Shown here: positions 23,695 to 34,200 of the stretch, piece after piece
Numbering within the stretch: the stretch's first letter is position 1
How the letters are laid out: each line of letters starts with the position of its first letter
From: Phycisphaerales bacterium
GTDB lineage: Bacteria > Planctomycetota > Phycisphaerae > Phycisphaerales > UBA1924
DNA length: 64,000 nt
Direction of reading: 5' to 3'
Assembly: GCA_040217175.1 (NCBI GenBank)
Contig: JAVJNT010000001.1
Location: 992,001-1,056,000, forward strand
Position numbers and translations under genes: made by a program
The notes under the pieces: generated by a model
What the model was told of the DNA's origin: nothing
Seen by the model: the letters and a program-made list of their open reading frames with translations, nothing else
Databases searched by the model: none

Positions 23695-25785
23695 TCAGAG
23701 CCCGGTGAAGACGTTGCGGATGTCGTTGAACGTGACGAGCAGGAACGCCGCCCCGATGAGCAGCAGCCCCACCACCGTCGCGAAGCTTTGGATGGCCTCG
23801 GGCACGGGCTTGCCGCGGGCCCACTCGAACAGGATGAACAGGAACTGTCCGCCATCGACGATCGGGATCGGCAGGAAGTTGACGACGGCAAGGTTCACGC
23901 TGATGAGCGCCATGAAGAACAGCAGCCAGATGATCCCGCGATCGGCGATGCGCGTACCCAGGTGGGCGATGCCGACGGGGCCCTTGAGGTGCTCGACCTT
24001 GACGCTGCCCTGTACGAGCCGAGCAAACGTGAGATAGGTCATCATCATCACGCGGTGCGTCTCGGCCAGGCCCACGCCGATGGCGTCGATCGGGCCCTCG
24101 GCCTTCAGCGTGAACTCGGCGGGCCGGAAGACGCTGAGCAGGCCGGGCGGCGGGCCGAAGCCAAGCGCGTGCAGTTCGTTGACCTGCTCGCTGGTGAGCG
24201 TGAGCGTGCGCGGGATGGTCGTTCCGTCGGCATCAGGCAGACGCACGGCGATGCCGACCTCGGCGTCCGACCCGCTCGCCAGCGCCGTCGACGTGGCGTC
24301 GATCAGGGCGGCGCGGATCTCGGCGAAGCTCGAGACCGGTCGGCCGTCGATCGAGGCGATCTCCAGGCCCGGGCGATCGATCGCCGCCGGCTTCGCTTCG
24401 ACTCCCGAGGGCGGGAGCGAGACGCGGGCCGAGTCGAGGTCTTGCGCCGGGAAGAAGCCGATGGTGCCGTCGCGCTTCACGCTGGCGGTAAGCTCGACGG
24501 GCGCGCCGTCGCGGATGACGACGATGGGGATGCGCTCGCCCGCGCGACGCTTGATCTCGGCGATGCCGGCGGTGATGCTCGGGTACTCGACCGACCCGAG
24601 CCGCGCGAAGAGGTCGCCCGTGCGCAGGCCCTGCTCGTAGCCCCGGGCCGTCGCGTCGAGCTCGGCCACGGTCATGACGGGCGTGAGCCCGAGCAGGTGC
24701 GTCTGGGGCGACCGGGCGCCCGAGGGCATCTCGACCATGGCCTCCTGGTACACCGCACGGGGCTCGAGCGTGGCGCGATGCGACGCCTCGCCCTGCTGGA
24801 ATTCGAGCGTGACCGGGCGGCCGCCGGACTCGGCAAAGACGTCGGCCAGCTTGCCGGAATCGCTGATCGGTTTCGAACCTTGGCCGGCGATGGCCACCGT
24901 GGCGAGCGTGGCGCCCGGCGGCACGCCTTCGAGGCCGATCTGCCGCATGACGCGGTCGTAGGACTCGCGGTCGCCGCCGTCGTCGAAGAGCCGGGTCGAG
25001 CGCGCGGGGGCGACGCCGATGTCCTGGAGGTTGGTCAGGTCGTTCTTGCGGGGCATGACCTCGAAACGGAGGGGCTCGTCGAAGCCGTCGCGCTCAACGA
25101 CGACGCCGATGGGCTTGCCCGGGGTCGCCATTGCCGTGGCGAGCATGAGGTCGTTGAAGCTGCGGGCCTCGCGATCGTTGACGCGTAGCACGGTGTCGCC
25201 CGATTCGAGGCCAACCGGCACGATCGACGGGTCTTCGGGCTCGGCAGCGGCGGCGGGTCCGTTGACGGCGACGATGCCCAGGCGAGGCGGCTCGGTCTTG
25301 AGGCCGACCATGAAGACGAACATGAAGATGAACGCGGCCAGCACGACGTTGGCGACGACGCCCGCCGAGATGACGACCAGCCGCTTGGCGGGGTGGCACG
25401 TCTGATAGCTGTCGGGCGCGTGGCTCACGGCGCCGGGGTTGGCGTCTTCCTGGCCCAGCATCTTGACGTAGCCGCCGAAGGGCAGCCAGTTGAGCCGGTA
25501 TTCGGTCGGGCTGACGTCCGGGGGCGCCTGGTCGTGGACGGTCAGGCCGCGATCGGCCAGCATCGCCCGGTACGCCGGCTCGCTGCTGCCCCGGCGCAGG
25601 CCCAGGCCCTTGCGGTAGCTGAAGAGCGCCGGACCGAAGCCGACGGCGAAAGCAAACACCCGGATGCCCGCCCAGCGGGCGGCGACGAAGTGGCCCAGCT
25701 CGTGGATGACGATGATGAGCCCGAAGCCCACCACCACCAGCAGCAGGTCGAAGAGCGTCGAGAGCAGGGGGAGGAACTGCGGCAT
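23695..25785 (-). CDS. rseP: RIP metalloprotease RseP (site-2 protease)
   Basis: 696 residues, long for the family (about 450) because of several extra PDZ-like and linker segments between ~120 and ~540. The zinc site HELGH is in the first transmembrane helix (IVIHELGHFVAARWAG) and the third ligand in the NFLPIPIVDGGQF motif near the C-terminus. Residues are rich in PDZ-type VxSGDTVLRVND and LRTGDLFARLG patterns. It performs intramembrane cleavage of anti-sigma factors and clears signal peptides. Possible substrates include the RskA-like anti-sigma in this window (inference). TATGAT 6 nt before the ATG supports the start. Confidence 0.92.
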   Translation of the reverse strand: MPQFLPLLSTLFDLLLVVVGFGLIIVIHELGHFVAARWAGIRVFAFAVGFGPALFSYRKGLGLRRGSSEPAYRAMLADRGLTVHDQAPPDVSPTEYRLNWLPFGGYVKMLGQEDANPGAVSHAPDSYQTCHPAKRLVVISAGVVANVVLAAFIFMFVFMVGLKTEPPRLGIVAVNGPAAAAEPEDPSIVPVGLESGDTVLRVNDREARSFNDLMLATAMATPGKPIGVVVERDGFDEPLRFEVMPRKNDLTNLQDIGVAPARSTRLFDDGGDRESYDRVMRQIGLEGVPPGATLATVAIAGQGSKPISDSGKLADVFAESGGRPVTLEFQQGEASHRATLEPRAVYQEAMVEMPSGARSPQTHLLGLTPVMTVAELDATARGYEQGLRTGDLFARLGSVEYPSITAGIAEIKRRAGERIPIVVIRDGAPVELTASVKRDGTIGFFPAQDLDSARVSLPPSGVEAKPAAIDRPGLEIASIDGRPVSSFAEIRAALIDATSTALASGSDAEVGIAVRLPDADGTTIPRTLTLTSEQVNELHALGFGPPPGLLSVFRPAEFTLKAEGPIDAIGVGLAETHRVMMMTYLTFARLVQGSVKVEHLKGPVGIAHLGTRIADRGIIWLLFFMALISVNLAVVNFLPIPIVDGGQFLFILFEWARGKPVPEAIQSFATVVGLLLIGAAFLLVTFNDIRNVFTGL

Positions 25786-25791
25786 GTCCGA

Positions 25792-25797
25792 ATCATA
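25792..25797 (-). promoter_or_regulatory. TA-type -10 box of rseP
   Basis: TATGAT on the minus strand ends 6 nt before the ATG at 25785; no SD. Confidence 0.5.
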
Positions 25798-25883
25798 GAT
25801 CGGGCGCGGGCGGGGGCCGCCTGCAGCAAAGCCCGGGCGGGCGTGTCATCGCCGGCCCGGGCAGAGGGCACAAGCAGGGACGT

Positions 25884-26555
25884 TCAGTTGCTGTACTTGA
25901 CGGTGCAGCCGTAGGCCTGCGTCCGCGGCGTTGCGACGGTCTCGCCGGCCATGTAGGCCTTGAGGGCCTCGGCGACGTAGTTGACCTCGCCCATGGTGCG
26001 GGGGCTGGGGTCGCTGTCGATCGCGCCGTGGTAGACCACGGTGCCGTCCTTCGCGACGACGTACATCTCGGGCGTGCGCTTGGCGCCGTAGGCCTTGCCG
26101 ACCTTGCCGTCCATGTCCATGAGAACGGGGTAGGTGATCTTGAAGTCCTCGATAGCCTCCTTGTTGGTCTCGATGCCGGCGCCCTGCTTGCCCTCGGCGC
26201 CGGAGTTGATGGCGATCCACACGACGCCGTCGTTCTTGTGCTCCTTCGCCAGATCGGTCATCGTGGTGGCGTTTCGATGGTGCTTCTTGACGAACGGGCA
26301 GCCGGGGTTGAACCACTCGATGACCACGGCCTTGGTGCTGTCCTTGGCGAGGATGGCCTTGAGGCTGTGCTCCTTGCCCTCGGTGTCCTTGAGGGTGAAC
26401 ATCGGGGCCTTCTCACCGGCCGTCACGCCCTGACGCGCCGACTGGCCGTTCATGTTGCCGTCCTGGCCAGCCAGCGCGACCGAGAGGCTCGTTGCCGCGG
26501 TCATCGCCGCAATCGTGCCGACCATCGCCATGCCATTCCGTTTGAACCAACCCAT
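25884..26555 (-). CDS. Secreted peroxiredoxin-like protein (PRX_like1 type)
   Basis: 223 residues from the ATG at 26555, which has an AAAGGAG SD. A signal peptide ends near ALAGQ (~30). The thioredoxin-fold redoxin domain contains the motif WFNPGCPFVKKHH, where a single cysteine sits in the PRX_like1-type GCPFV context, and the cis-Pro segment RTPEMYVVAKDG. A second cysteine lies near the C-terminus (YGCTVKYS). It is expected to act on thiols or peroxides in the periplasm. It follows the DsbD N-domain-like gene by 55 bp on the same strand, suggesting a redox operon. Confidence 0.85.
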   Translation of the reverse strand: MGWFKRNGMAMVGTIAAMTAATSLSVALAGQDGNMNGQSARQGVTAGEKAPMFTLKDTEGKEHSLKAILAKDSTKAVVIEWFNPGCPFVKKHHRNATTMTDLAKEHKNDGVVWIAINSGAEGKQGAGIETNKEAIEDFKITYPVLMDMDGKVGKAYGAKRTPEMYVVAKDGTVVYHGAIDSDPSPRTMGEVNYVAEALKAYMAGETVATPRTQAYGCTVKYSN

Positions 26556-26610
26556 GATGGGCTCCTTTCCAAGGGGCCGCTCGTGCGGCCGTGCGTTCTG
26601 AGCGAAGGAT

Positions 26611-27528
26611 CTAGCCGCCGCCGTCGGAGTGCCCCCCGACGCGCTGGCGGACGCGAGAAACGAGTGCAGAGTGTGCCGGAGCACGGAAGCCGTCCGGCCC
26701 GGCGTCGATCTGGTACGACCGCAATTCGCCCGACGCGTCCTTCACCGCGAGCACGCCGACGAGGCGGCGTTCGCCCTGCGTGGACTCGGACCGACGCTCG
26801 GGCGCGAGGCGGAGGCGCATGGAGTCGCCGCCGGCGTGTGCGTCGTCGAGCATGGACACCAGCGCCACCGATGAGCGCGCGGGGTAGAAGGCCAGCGAGG
26901 TTGCGCCTGGGGCGCGCACCGTCGCGGCGTCTTCGCTCCAGGCGATCGTAAAGTCGTCGGGCAGTGCAGAAGGCAACACGGGCCGAGGCAACCGAGATGC
27001 CGCAACGGCTATGTCAGATCCCGGGCGCAACCGGCCGGCTTCTTCTCGCGAGTCGCCGGCGACCGTGACTTCGATGGTCACTGACCCGAAGCCCGGCAGG
27101 CAAAGTTCGTTGCACACCAGCCACTCGACCTTGCCGGCGATTTTGAGCATCGTGCCCGCTTCGACGCCGGGCTCGATCGTGATCGGCACGAGGATGGTCG
27201 GGGTGCCCTCGTATACGTGGTCGAGGATGTCGCCGGGCGAGACGTAGCGCTTTGGCGTGGGCCAGAGCAAGGGCCCAACCGTCACGCCCTTGGGCAGCGT
27301 CCAGTCGACCTCGGGGGCGAAGCCGGTGTCGTTGCGGCCGTTCCAGTAGATGTGCCAGCCCTCGCTGAGCTCGAATCGGAGGCCGAGGAGCAAGGTCTTG
27401 CCAGGTGCGGCTTCGTCCGACTCGGCGACGAGCGAGACCTTTGATACCTCGCCGGCGTCCTGCGCCAGGGCAAGTTGGCACGTGCCGACGAGAACGGTGC
27501 ACGCTGCGATGGCAATTCGTTTGAGCAA
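26611..27528 (-). CDS. Stand-alone DsbD N-terminal (DsbD-alpha-like) domain protein
   Basis: 305 residues from a TTG start. A signal peptide ends near LALAQ (~23). The core (~30-160) matches the N-terminal immunoglobulin-like domain of DsbD/thiol:disulfide interchange proteins, including GWHIYWNGRNDTG and the cysteine pair WLVCNELCLPG. The membrane and C-terminal thioredoxin domains of DsbD are absent. TTG at 27528 is chosen because GGAGG lies 5 nt upstream and the signal peptide then begins MLKRIAIAACTV; the ATG at 27615 adds an unlikely basic extension. Confidence 0.82.
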   Translation of the reverse strand: MLKRIAIAACTVLVGTCQLALAQDAGEVSKVSLVAESDEAAPGKTLLLGLRFELSEGWHIYWNGRNDTGFAPEVDWTLPKGVTVGPLLWPTPKRYVSPGDILDHVYEGTPTILVPITIEPGVEAGTMLKIAGKVEWLVCNELCLPGFGSVTIEVTVAGDSREEAGRLRPGSDIAVAASRLPRPVLPSALPDDFTIAWSEDAATVRAPGATSLAFYPARSSVALVSMLDDAHAGGDSMRLRLAPERRSESTQGERRLVGVLAVKDASGELRSYQIDAGPDGFRAPAHSALVSRVRQRVGGHSDGGG

Positions 27529-27533
27529 GCGCA

Positions 27534-27538
27534 CCTCC
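27534..27538 (-). promoter_or_regulatory. SD that selects a TTG start
   Basis: GGAGG on the minus strand, 5 nt before TTG 27528 of the DsbD-alpha-like gene. Confidence 0.6.
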
Positions 27539-27629
27539 AGCGGCTCTCCCGCACGGATGATCACCGCATAACGTGTCGGGCCCGGACGATATTTCCCAGG
27601 GCAGCGGAAAGCCAATCCAAGGATACAGG

Positions 27630-28166
27630 ATGCCCCCTACCGGCAGGAAAACCTCGCTTCGCCATGATGCCGGCCTTCGACGGACCCGTCACGCCGCGAC
27701 CGTCGTTCTGGCGGCCACGGCCGGTTTCACCGGCTGCAATTCCGGCATCACCGACGCAGACATCGAGAACATCTCCCTGACCGAAGTGCGCCTGCTCTGG
27801 CTCGAGCAGCGCGAAGAGCCCGGCGAGCCGTTGTTGATCCTCATCGATCCCAGGCGTCGCGACGCGTTCGAGCAGGCCCGCCTGCCCGGAGCCCTGCACG
27901 TGACGCTGCCCGACATTGCCGAGCGGACGCGGGTGGATCCGAGCGTCGCCCGATTCGAGCACATCGTGGTCTACGCCGAGGGCCCGGGCGCCCTGTCGGG
28001 CCGTGCGATGACCAAGCGCCTTCTGGTGCTGGGCTACGACCAGGCACGATTGTTCGGCGGGGGCGTGATCGAGTGGTCGGACGCTGGGTTCCCGGTCGCC
28101 TCGGGCGAACCGGAGAACGAGCCAGCGAGGCCGCAGCCGCGCGACGTCCGCCGTCCGGTTCCCTGA
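27630..28166 (+). CDS. Rhodanese-fold lipoprotein lacking the catalytic cysteine
   Basis: 178 residues from the ATG at 27630 (AAGG upstream). An Arg-rich N-terminus and hydrophobic stretch lead to a cysteine in TGCNSG (about residue 36), a loose lipobox. Residues ~60-165 match a rhodanese domain (LLILIDPRRRDAFEQARLPGALHV...GGVIEWSDAGFPV). The active-site loop reads YAEGPGALSG, with no cysteine where the sulfur-carrying residue should be. It is therefore probably a binding or structural version, not a sulfurtransferase. Confidence 0.8.
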   Translation: MPPTGRKTSLRHDAGLRRTRHAATVVLAATAGFTGCNSGITDADIENISLTEVRLLWLEQREEPGEPLLILIDPRRRDAFEQARLPGALHVTLPDIAERTRVDPSVARFEHIVVYAEGPGALSGRAMTKRLLVLGYDQARLFGGGVIEWSDAGFPVASGEPENEPARPQPRDVRRPVP

Positions 28167-28195
28167 GCCACGGCCCTCCAACCGACGCGAACGAC

Positions 28196-28224
28196 AACGC
28201 CCCCGGGATCGACCCGGGGGCGTT
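28196..28224. terminator. Hairpin between convergent genes
   Basis: AACGCCCCCGGG (28196-28207) and CCCGGGGGCGTT (28213-28224) form a perfect 12-bp stem with a 5-nt loop, 30 bp after the rhodanese gene and 39 bp beyond the end of the giant minus-strand gene. The outer A-T pairs and following GGTGTTT suit termination from the plus side; it may serve both. Confidence 0.75.
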
Positions 28225-28262
28225 GGTGTTTCAAGCGACTTCGGCTCGCCGCGCCGGTCGCA

Positions 28263-31200
28263 TCAGGTGACGATGCGCTCGAGCGGGTTGGTCAGGCCAA
28301 GCGGCGCACCGGCGTTGGTCCAGCCGCCGTCGAGGACCAGGTCGTAGTGCGTCAGCGAGGCGATGATCGGCAGGTTCGAGCTCACCTGGATCGAGAAGAA
28401 GTTGAGCATCTGGCGGTCGATGATCGGAGCGAACGTATCCAGGCGGAGGTTGTTGAAGCTGCCCGCACCGACCTGACGGACGGTGTTCTCGGTGGTGCCG
28501 TCGTTGAAGAAGAGCGTGATCTCGACGGCGATCGACTCGCTGGTTGGGTTGAAGAAGCTGAGCGTCTCGAAGTAGGTCAGGCCGGCCTCCTCGCTGTTGA
28601 GGAACGCGTCGCCGAAGAACCACGTCGAGGCGGCGGTGTTCTGCGTCGCGATGGCGTTTGCATCGCCGTTCTGACGCTCGAGCGCGACGCCCGCCAGGGG
28701 CAGGCCCGACTCGATCGTGAGGCCGGCAGCGACGTCGGCGGCGAGGCTGAGGTCGCCCGCACGCAGGACCAGCGTCTGGCCCGCGCCGATCTCTCGCGAG
28801 ACCTGCACGCTGGGCAGTGGCGCGGTGATGTAATCGCTAGTGATCGTGACCGTCGTGGCCGCGTCGCCCGGGTTGTAGAGCGTGAGCTCGCCGGTGACCT
28901 CCGAGCCCGAAGTGAAGCTCGGGACCACGTTGAAGGTCGCGCCGCCGGTCGGATCGCCCAGGACGCCGAAGGCCTCGCCGTTGACCAGGTCGTACTGGCT
29001 GAGCGCGGCGACGATGCCCATGCTGTCGGTCACCGAGCCGTTGACCGGCTCGCTGGTGAGCGTGGCGCCGAAGACGCCCAGGGGCAGCTGGCCGAGGCTG
29101 CTCAGCTCCCAGCCGCCGCGGCTGGACGCCTCGACGGTCTGCTGGATCTGGACCTCGGAACCAAGGACGACGGTGCTGAGCGTAACGACGACGTCGTGGT
29201 CGTTGGGGTTGAAGAAGACGACGAAGGACTCGACCTGGCCCGGGCTGCGCTCAAGGCGGCCGAAGGCCCAGGTATCGCTGGTGACCGGGGTGAACGCCTC
29301 GCCCACGGCGCCCTCGAAGTCGTAGTGCGAGAGCGTCGCGCCGAGCTGGCCGTCCGACTCGATCACGATCGAGTACGGCTCGTTGACCGCCACGCCCGGC
29401 AGGACGAAGTTGCCACGCTCGGCGATGGTGACGCCACCGCGGCTGCCCGGGGCGAGCACCTCGTTCTCGACGATGGTCATGTCGTCGAGCTCGGGGTTCT
29501 CGTAGAACAGACGGATCGTGTAGCTGACCGACTGGCTCTGGCTGGGGTTGCTGATCGAGACGAACTCGCTGATCGACTCGTTGACGAAGCCCTCGGGGTA
29601 GTAGAGGAAGAACGTCTCGGGCTGGGTATCGACACGCAGCGTGTACTCGCCGGTGGCCGAGTTCAGGCCGCTGACCAGCAGGAAGTAGGGCGTGCCGGTG
29701 CCGACGATGTCGAACTCGACCGAGGCGTTGACGCCCTGGAAGCCGGTCGTGTCCTTCGCGATCTCGACGGGCGTTCCGCCGCCGCCGAACTGCTCGAAGA
29801 CGGTGAGGTCGACGTCCAGCAGCGCCCCGCTGGGCGTGACGACCTGCACGAAGGTCCGGCCGCCGTCGAGCGGGTTGATGCGGAAGAGGTCGCTATCTCG
29901 CTGGGGATCGATGCGGCCGGTGATCTCGGCGTTGCCGGTGCGCTCGTCGAGCTCGATCACGGTGGCCTGGCTGAACTGGCCGCGGTTGGCGTGGTCGTCG
30001 CCCGGCGTGGGGATGACGTCCGGCGTCGGACCGTCGACGGTGACCGTGTAGGCACCCGTCGGGAACATGCCGGAATCGTCGAGTTCGACCAAGAGGAAGA
30101 ACCGCTGGCCGGCTGCGCCGGAGACCAGGATATTGGTCTCGATGATGCCGTCCTCGGCCGCGAGGTCGCCCGCACCGCCGTCGACGATCTGCGTCAGCAG
30201 GCTGGTGCCCGCGTCGAAGACGCTGAGCACCGGCGTCACCATCTCGCCGGTCGCATCGACGCGAACCACGTGGTTCTGCGGCGTCGCGGAGGCGTCGACG
30301 ATGGTCTCGAAGAAGAAGAGGTCGGTGTCGTTGACGGTACCGATCACGCCGTCGGCCAGGCCATCGCCGGTTTCGGTCGAGAGTCCAATCTCGCGGGCGA
30401 TCTCGAACTCGCCCTCGTTGGGCGTCTCGTCGGCGGTCGGCGTCGTCGCGTTGAGCGAGTAGGCGCCCGTGTCGGTCGTCACCGCACCGGTTCCGTCGCT
30501 GCCGACCAGCACGTAGTACTGGGCCGAGCGAACGACGTCGAATCGGAAGCTGGCGGCCGAGAACGGGGCGTCGGGACCGACGACCGTGGCGTCGGTGCCC
30601 GTACTCAGGTTGGTGACGGGGTTGAACTCAGAGTCGAACACGCGGATGGTGGGCCGCAGCGTGCTCAATTCGTTGCTGACGGCCGACAGCAGCGCCTCGC
30701 CACCGCCGGGTGCGGTGAAGACGAACAGGTCGGTGTCGTCGGAGGTCTCGATGAGGCCCGCACGCTCACCCTGGCCCGTGAGCGGTGCCACGTTCAGCGG
30801 CGAGGCGAACGCGAATTCGCCCGCGTCGGCATGGTCGTCGGTGGGCGTCGAGGTGATCGTCAGGTCGTAGGTGCCGCTCGAGGCCTGCGGGTCGGCGCCC
30901 TCGACGACGACGTAGTAGTCGTTGTACGTCCGCATGGTGGCGGTCGACGTGCGGTCGGCGCCGGTGACGGGGAACGTCACGCGAGCGTTGACCGTGCCGG
31001 CGTTGATGTCGTCGTTGAAGGCGATCTGCAGGAAGATCTGGTTGCCGGCCGGATCCTCGCTGACCTCGTAGACGCGCACCAGCGGGTCGAAGCCGAAGCT
31101 GGTCGACTCGACGTCGATGACCAGTTCGTCGTAGCCCGGCGTGGTGAAGCGGAAGATGTCGGTGTCGCCGGGGGCGTCGATCGCACCGGACACCTCGCCC

Positions 31201-34200
31201 AGGCCCAGGAAGTCGCGGATCTCGATCTCGCTCGCGTCGATCGGACGCTGCACGTCGGCGAAGTCGTCGGTTGCCGGAGCGCCGTCGACCTCGACCGTGT
31301 ACTGGCCCTGCAGGCCCACGTTCGCATCGACGCGAATGATGTAGCGATCGCCCTTGTTGGCGAAGAACGTCACCTCGGCTGGCGCGTCACGCGTCGCCGC
31401 GGTCGGGTTCACACGGATGTTGCCCTCGCTGTCGTAGATGGTCACGCGGGGCTGGAATTCGGTCGGCACGTCTGCGGCGACGGTGACGGTGACGTCGCCC
31501 GTGCCCACGGCGTACGCGAAGAACGCGTCGTTGTCCTCGACGCCGCCGGCGCGCGTCCGGATCTCTCCGCGGATCTCGCCCTGGCCCATGTTGTCGATGG
31601 CCATCGGCGTGTCGTACGTGTAGAAGGGGAAGAACAGTGCGCTGAAGTCCTGGTGGTCGTCGGCGAACTCGAGGTTCGGCGAGCTGTTGATGAGCAGCTC
31701 ATACGAACCAATCGCCCGGCGCCAATCGACCAGGTCGGGGTTGCCGAGGAACGAATCGAGCTGGCCGCTCTCGACCACGATGAAGTAGACCTCGCCGCGG
31801 ACGGTGGGCACCACCACGCGCGGGTCGACGTTGTTGAACACGCGGCCGTCGATCTCGGTATCGCCCGCTCCGTAGAGCGTGTCGCCCACGAGGTCGAGCG
31901 TTCCGACGGGCTGCTGGTTGCGGACACCGGCGAAGCCCTCGTTGTCGTTGTTGCTTGCTAGGAGCTGCAGGTCGTTGTTGAACACCCGGATCTTGCCGTC
32001 CAGCGGGCTGTCGTAGGTCTTGTTCTCGATGCGGCGATCGAGGGCCGGCGGGAAGACGTTGAGGTCGAGGATGTCTTCGACGAATTCGTCGCTGATCTGC
32101 TGGGTCGCCAGGCGGATCTCGGTCATGCCGTTGTCCGGGGCGCGGAAGAAGTAGATGTCGAAGTCGCTGATGTTCTCGATGACGCCGAGTTCCTGGTACT
32201 GCGTGACCAGGAAGCCGCTGGGCGTCACGTCGAACTGCCGCACCTGGAAGGCGGCATTTGGCAGCGCGAGGAAGTTGCGTCCGTCGCCCGAGCCCGTCGA
32301 ACCGAGCACGATCTCCGGAGCTGCATCGAACTCGGCGCGGACCAGGTCGGCGCCACCGGGCTCGAAGTACTGGCTGATGACGTCGTCGAACGTGCCATCG
32401 CCGTCGATGTCCGGCGGCAACGCATCCGTGTTGAGAGTCAGGTTGTACCGGCCCTGGCCACCGACCGAGCTGATCTCGAGGTAGTAGGTCTCGCCGGCCC
32501 AGAACTGCGACTCTTGGCCGTCGCCGATGTCGATGACCAGGTCGTCGGCGCTGAAGTCCGGCGACTGGAGCGACGGGTCGAAAGCGCCCGACGGGTCGGG
32601 GAACGGCGGCGCGATGGTGTCGTTGGTGTACACCACGCGGAACGAGGAGTCGTAGATCCGCACGAACGTATTTGCGCCGGGCAGGAAGTCTGGGCTGATG
32701 ACGAGTTGCAGGCCGGTCGCCGGGCGATCGGCGCGGTCGAACTGGTTGGGCACCTCGTCGTTGAAGTTCTCGAGCGCAAACACCGTGTCGGTCGAGCCCA
32801 GGCCCATCGGCGTCCACGTCCAGACCAGCAGGAACGGATCGAACGTGAGCTGTGCCATGCGCGAGGTGACCTGACCGTCGGCCACCGTGAACTCGCCGCC
32901 TGCGTACAGCACGGGGTTCTCGGCGAACGGAGCGGTACCGACGCCGAATTCCTGGTCGATGAACACGTTGAGGCTGTGCACCGGCGCGTTGAAGTCGACC
33001 GGCCCGCCCGCGGGCAGCGCCGAGCCGAGCGAGGCCCAGCCGCCGGCATAGGAGCCGATGAAGTTGAGCGGCTGGCCGCCGTCGGTCGCGGTGAAGTCGC
33101 CACCCACGATGACCTCGTCGGCCAGGTCGGTGCCCGAGCCGTCGCGGTCCCAGGCTTCGAGCGCACGGACCGTGTCGTTCACGCCACCGCCCATGAGGTC
33201 GAAGACGAACTCCCCGGGCCCCATCGCAGCATCGGGGTCGACGCTGACGAGGATGACGTTGTTGGCCCCGTTGCCATCGAAGTCGTCGAACGTTCCGCCG
33301 ATCGCGATCGCCTGGATGGGATCGCCCATGTCCTGCGGGATCTCGAACGTCTTCATGTCCAGAATGATGCCGTCGCCGGCGCCGAGCCCGACCGAGAACG
33401 TCGGCCCCGCGACGAGTCCATCCTCATCATCGACCACAACCGACTGCACGACGCCGCCGTCGCCGGCGTAGTAGAGGCCGAGTTCGTTCGGATCGCCCAT
33501 CGCCGGGTCGGCCGGATCCCACACCTCGATGGCGTAGACGTTTCCGGCCGCGGCGGGTGCCGCAGGCGGCAAGGCCGCGAACGTGCCGTCGGCGATGAAG
33601 TCGCCCGGCTGGACCGTGAACGACTGGATGCCACCGGTGAATTCACCACCAACGATGAGGTTGCTCTCGACGTCGTCGTCGGGATCGAGATCGAACACGG
33701 CGAAGTCGTAGACCGCGCCATTGAGCCCGCCGGCAAGCGGCGTGAGCACGAACTCTTCAACGCCCGGGGTCGGGTCGTAGGCATACGCCGCAATGAACGG
33801 CGCCGGCTGGAAGTCGGCGAACTGGAACTCGCCGCCGAGGATGAGCGCCGTGCCACCCACTTCGGCGTCGGGGTCGTAGGTCCACGACTCCATGGCGTAG
33901 ATCGTCATGTCGACGCCCGCGCGAACGGGCCACCAGTCCTGCGCGTCCCAGATGCCCAGGAAGCTGCGCGTGAGCGGACCGCCCGTCTCGTTGTCGGTGC
34001 CTCTGATGATGAAGTCGCCCTGGCCGCCAGCGAAGAGGGCATCGCCCGCGTCGTCGTTGTCGCCGGGGTACGCACCGAGCATGTCGACCGGCACCGTGAA
34101 CTGGAACAGGTCGGTGTCGCCGAAGTCGTGGATGCGGCCCGTGCCCAGCGCCGACTGCACGTACGAGCGATCGGCGACGGGGTTGACCACGTCGGGGAAC

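Noticed and set aside
28347-31961. Long plus-strand open frame antisense to the giant gene
   Set aside because: Composition is Arg/Val/Asp-biased as expected for the antisense of GC-rich coding sequence, with no domain or start signal.
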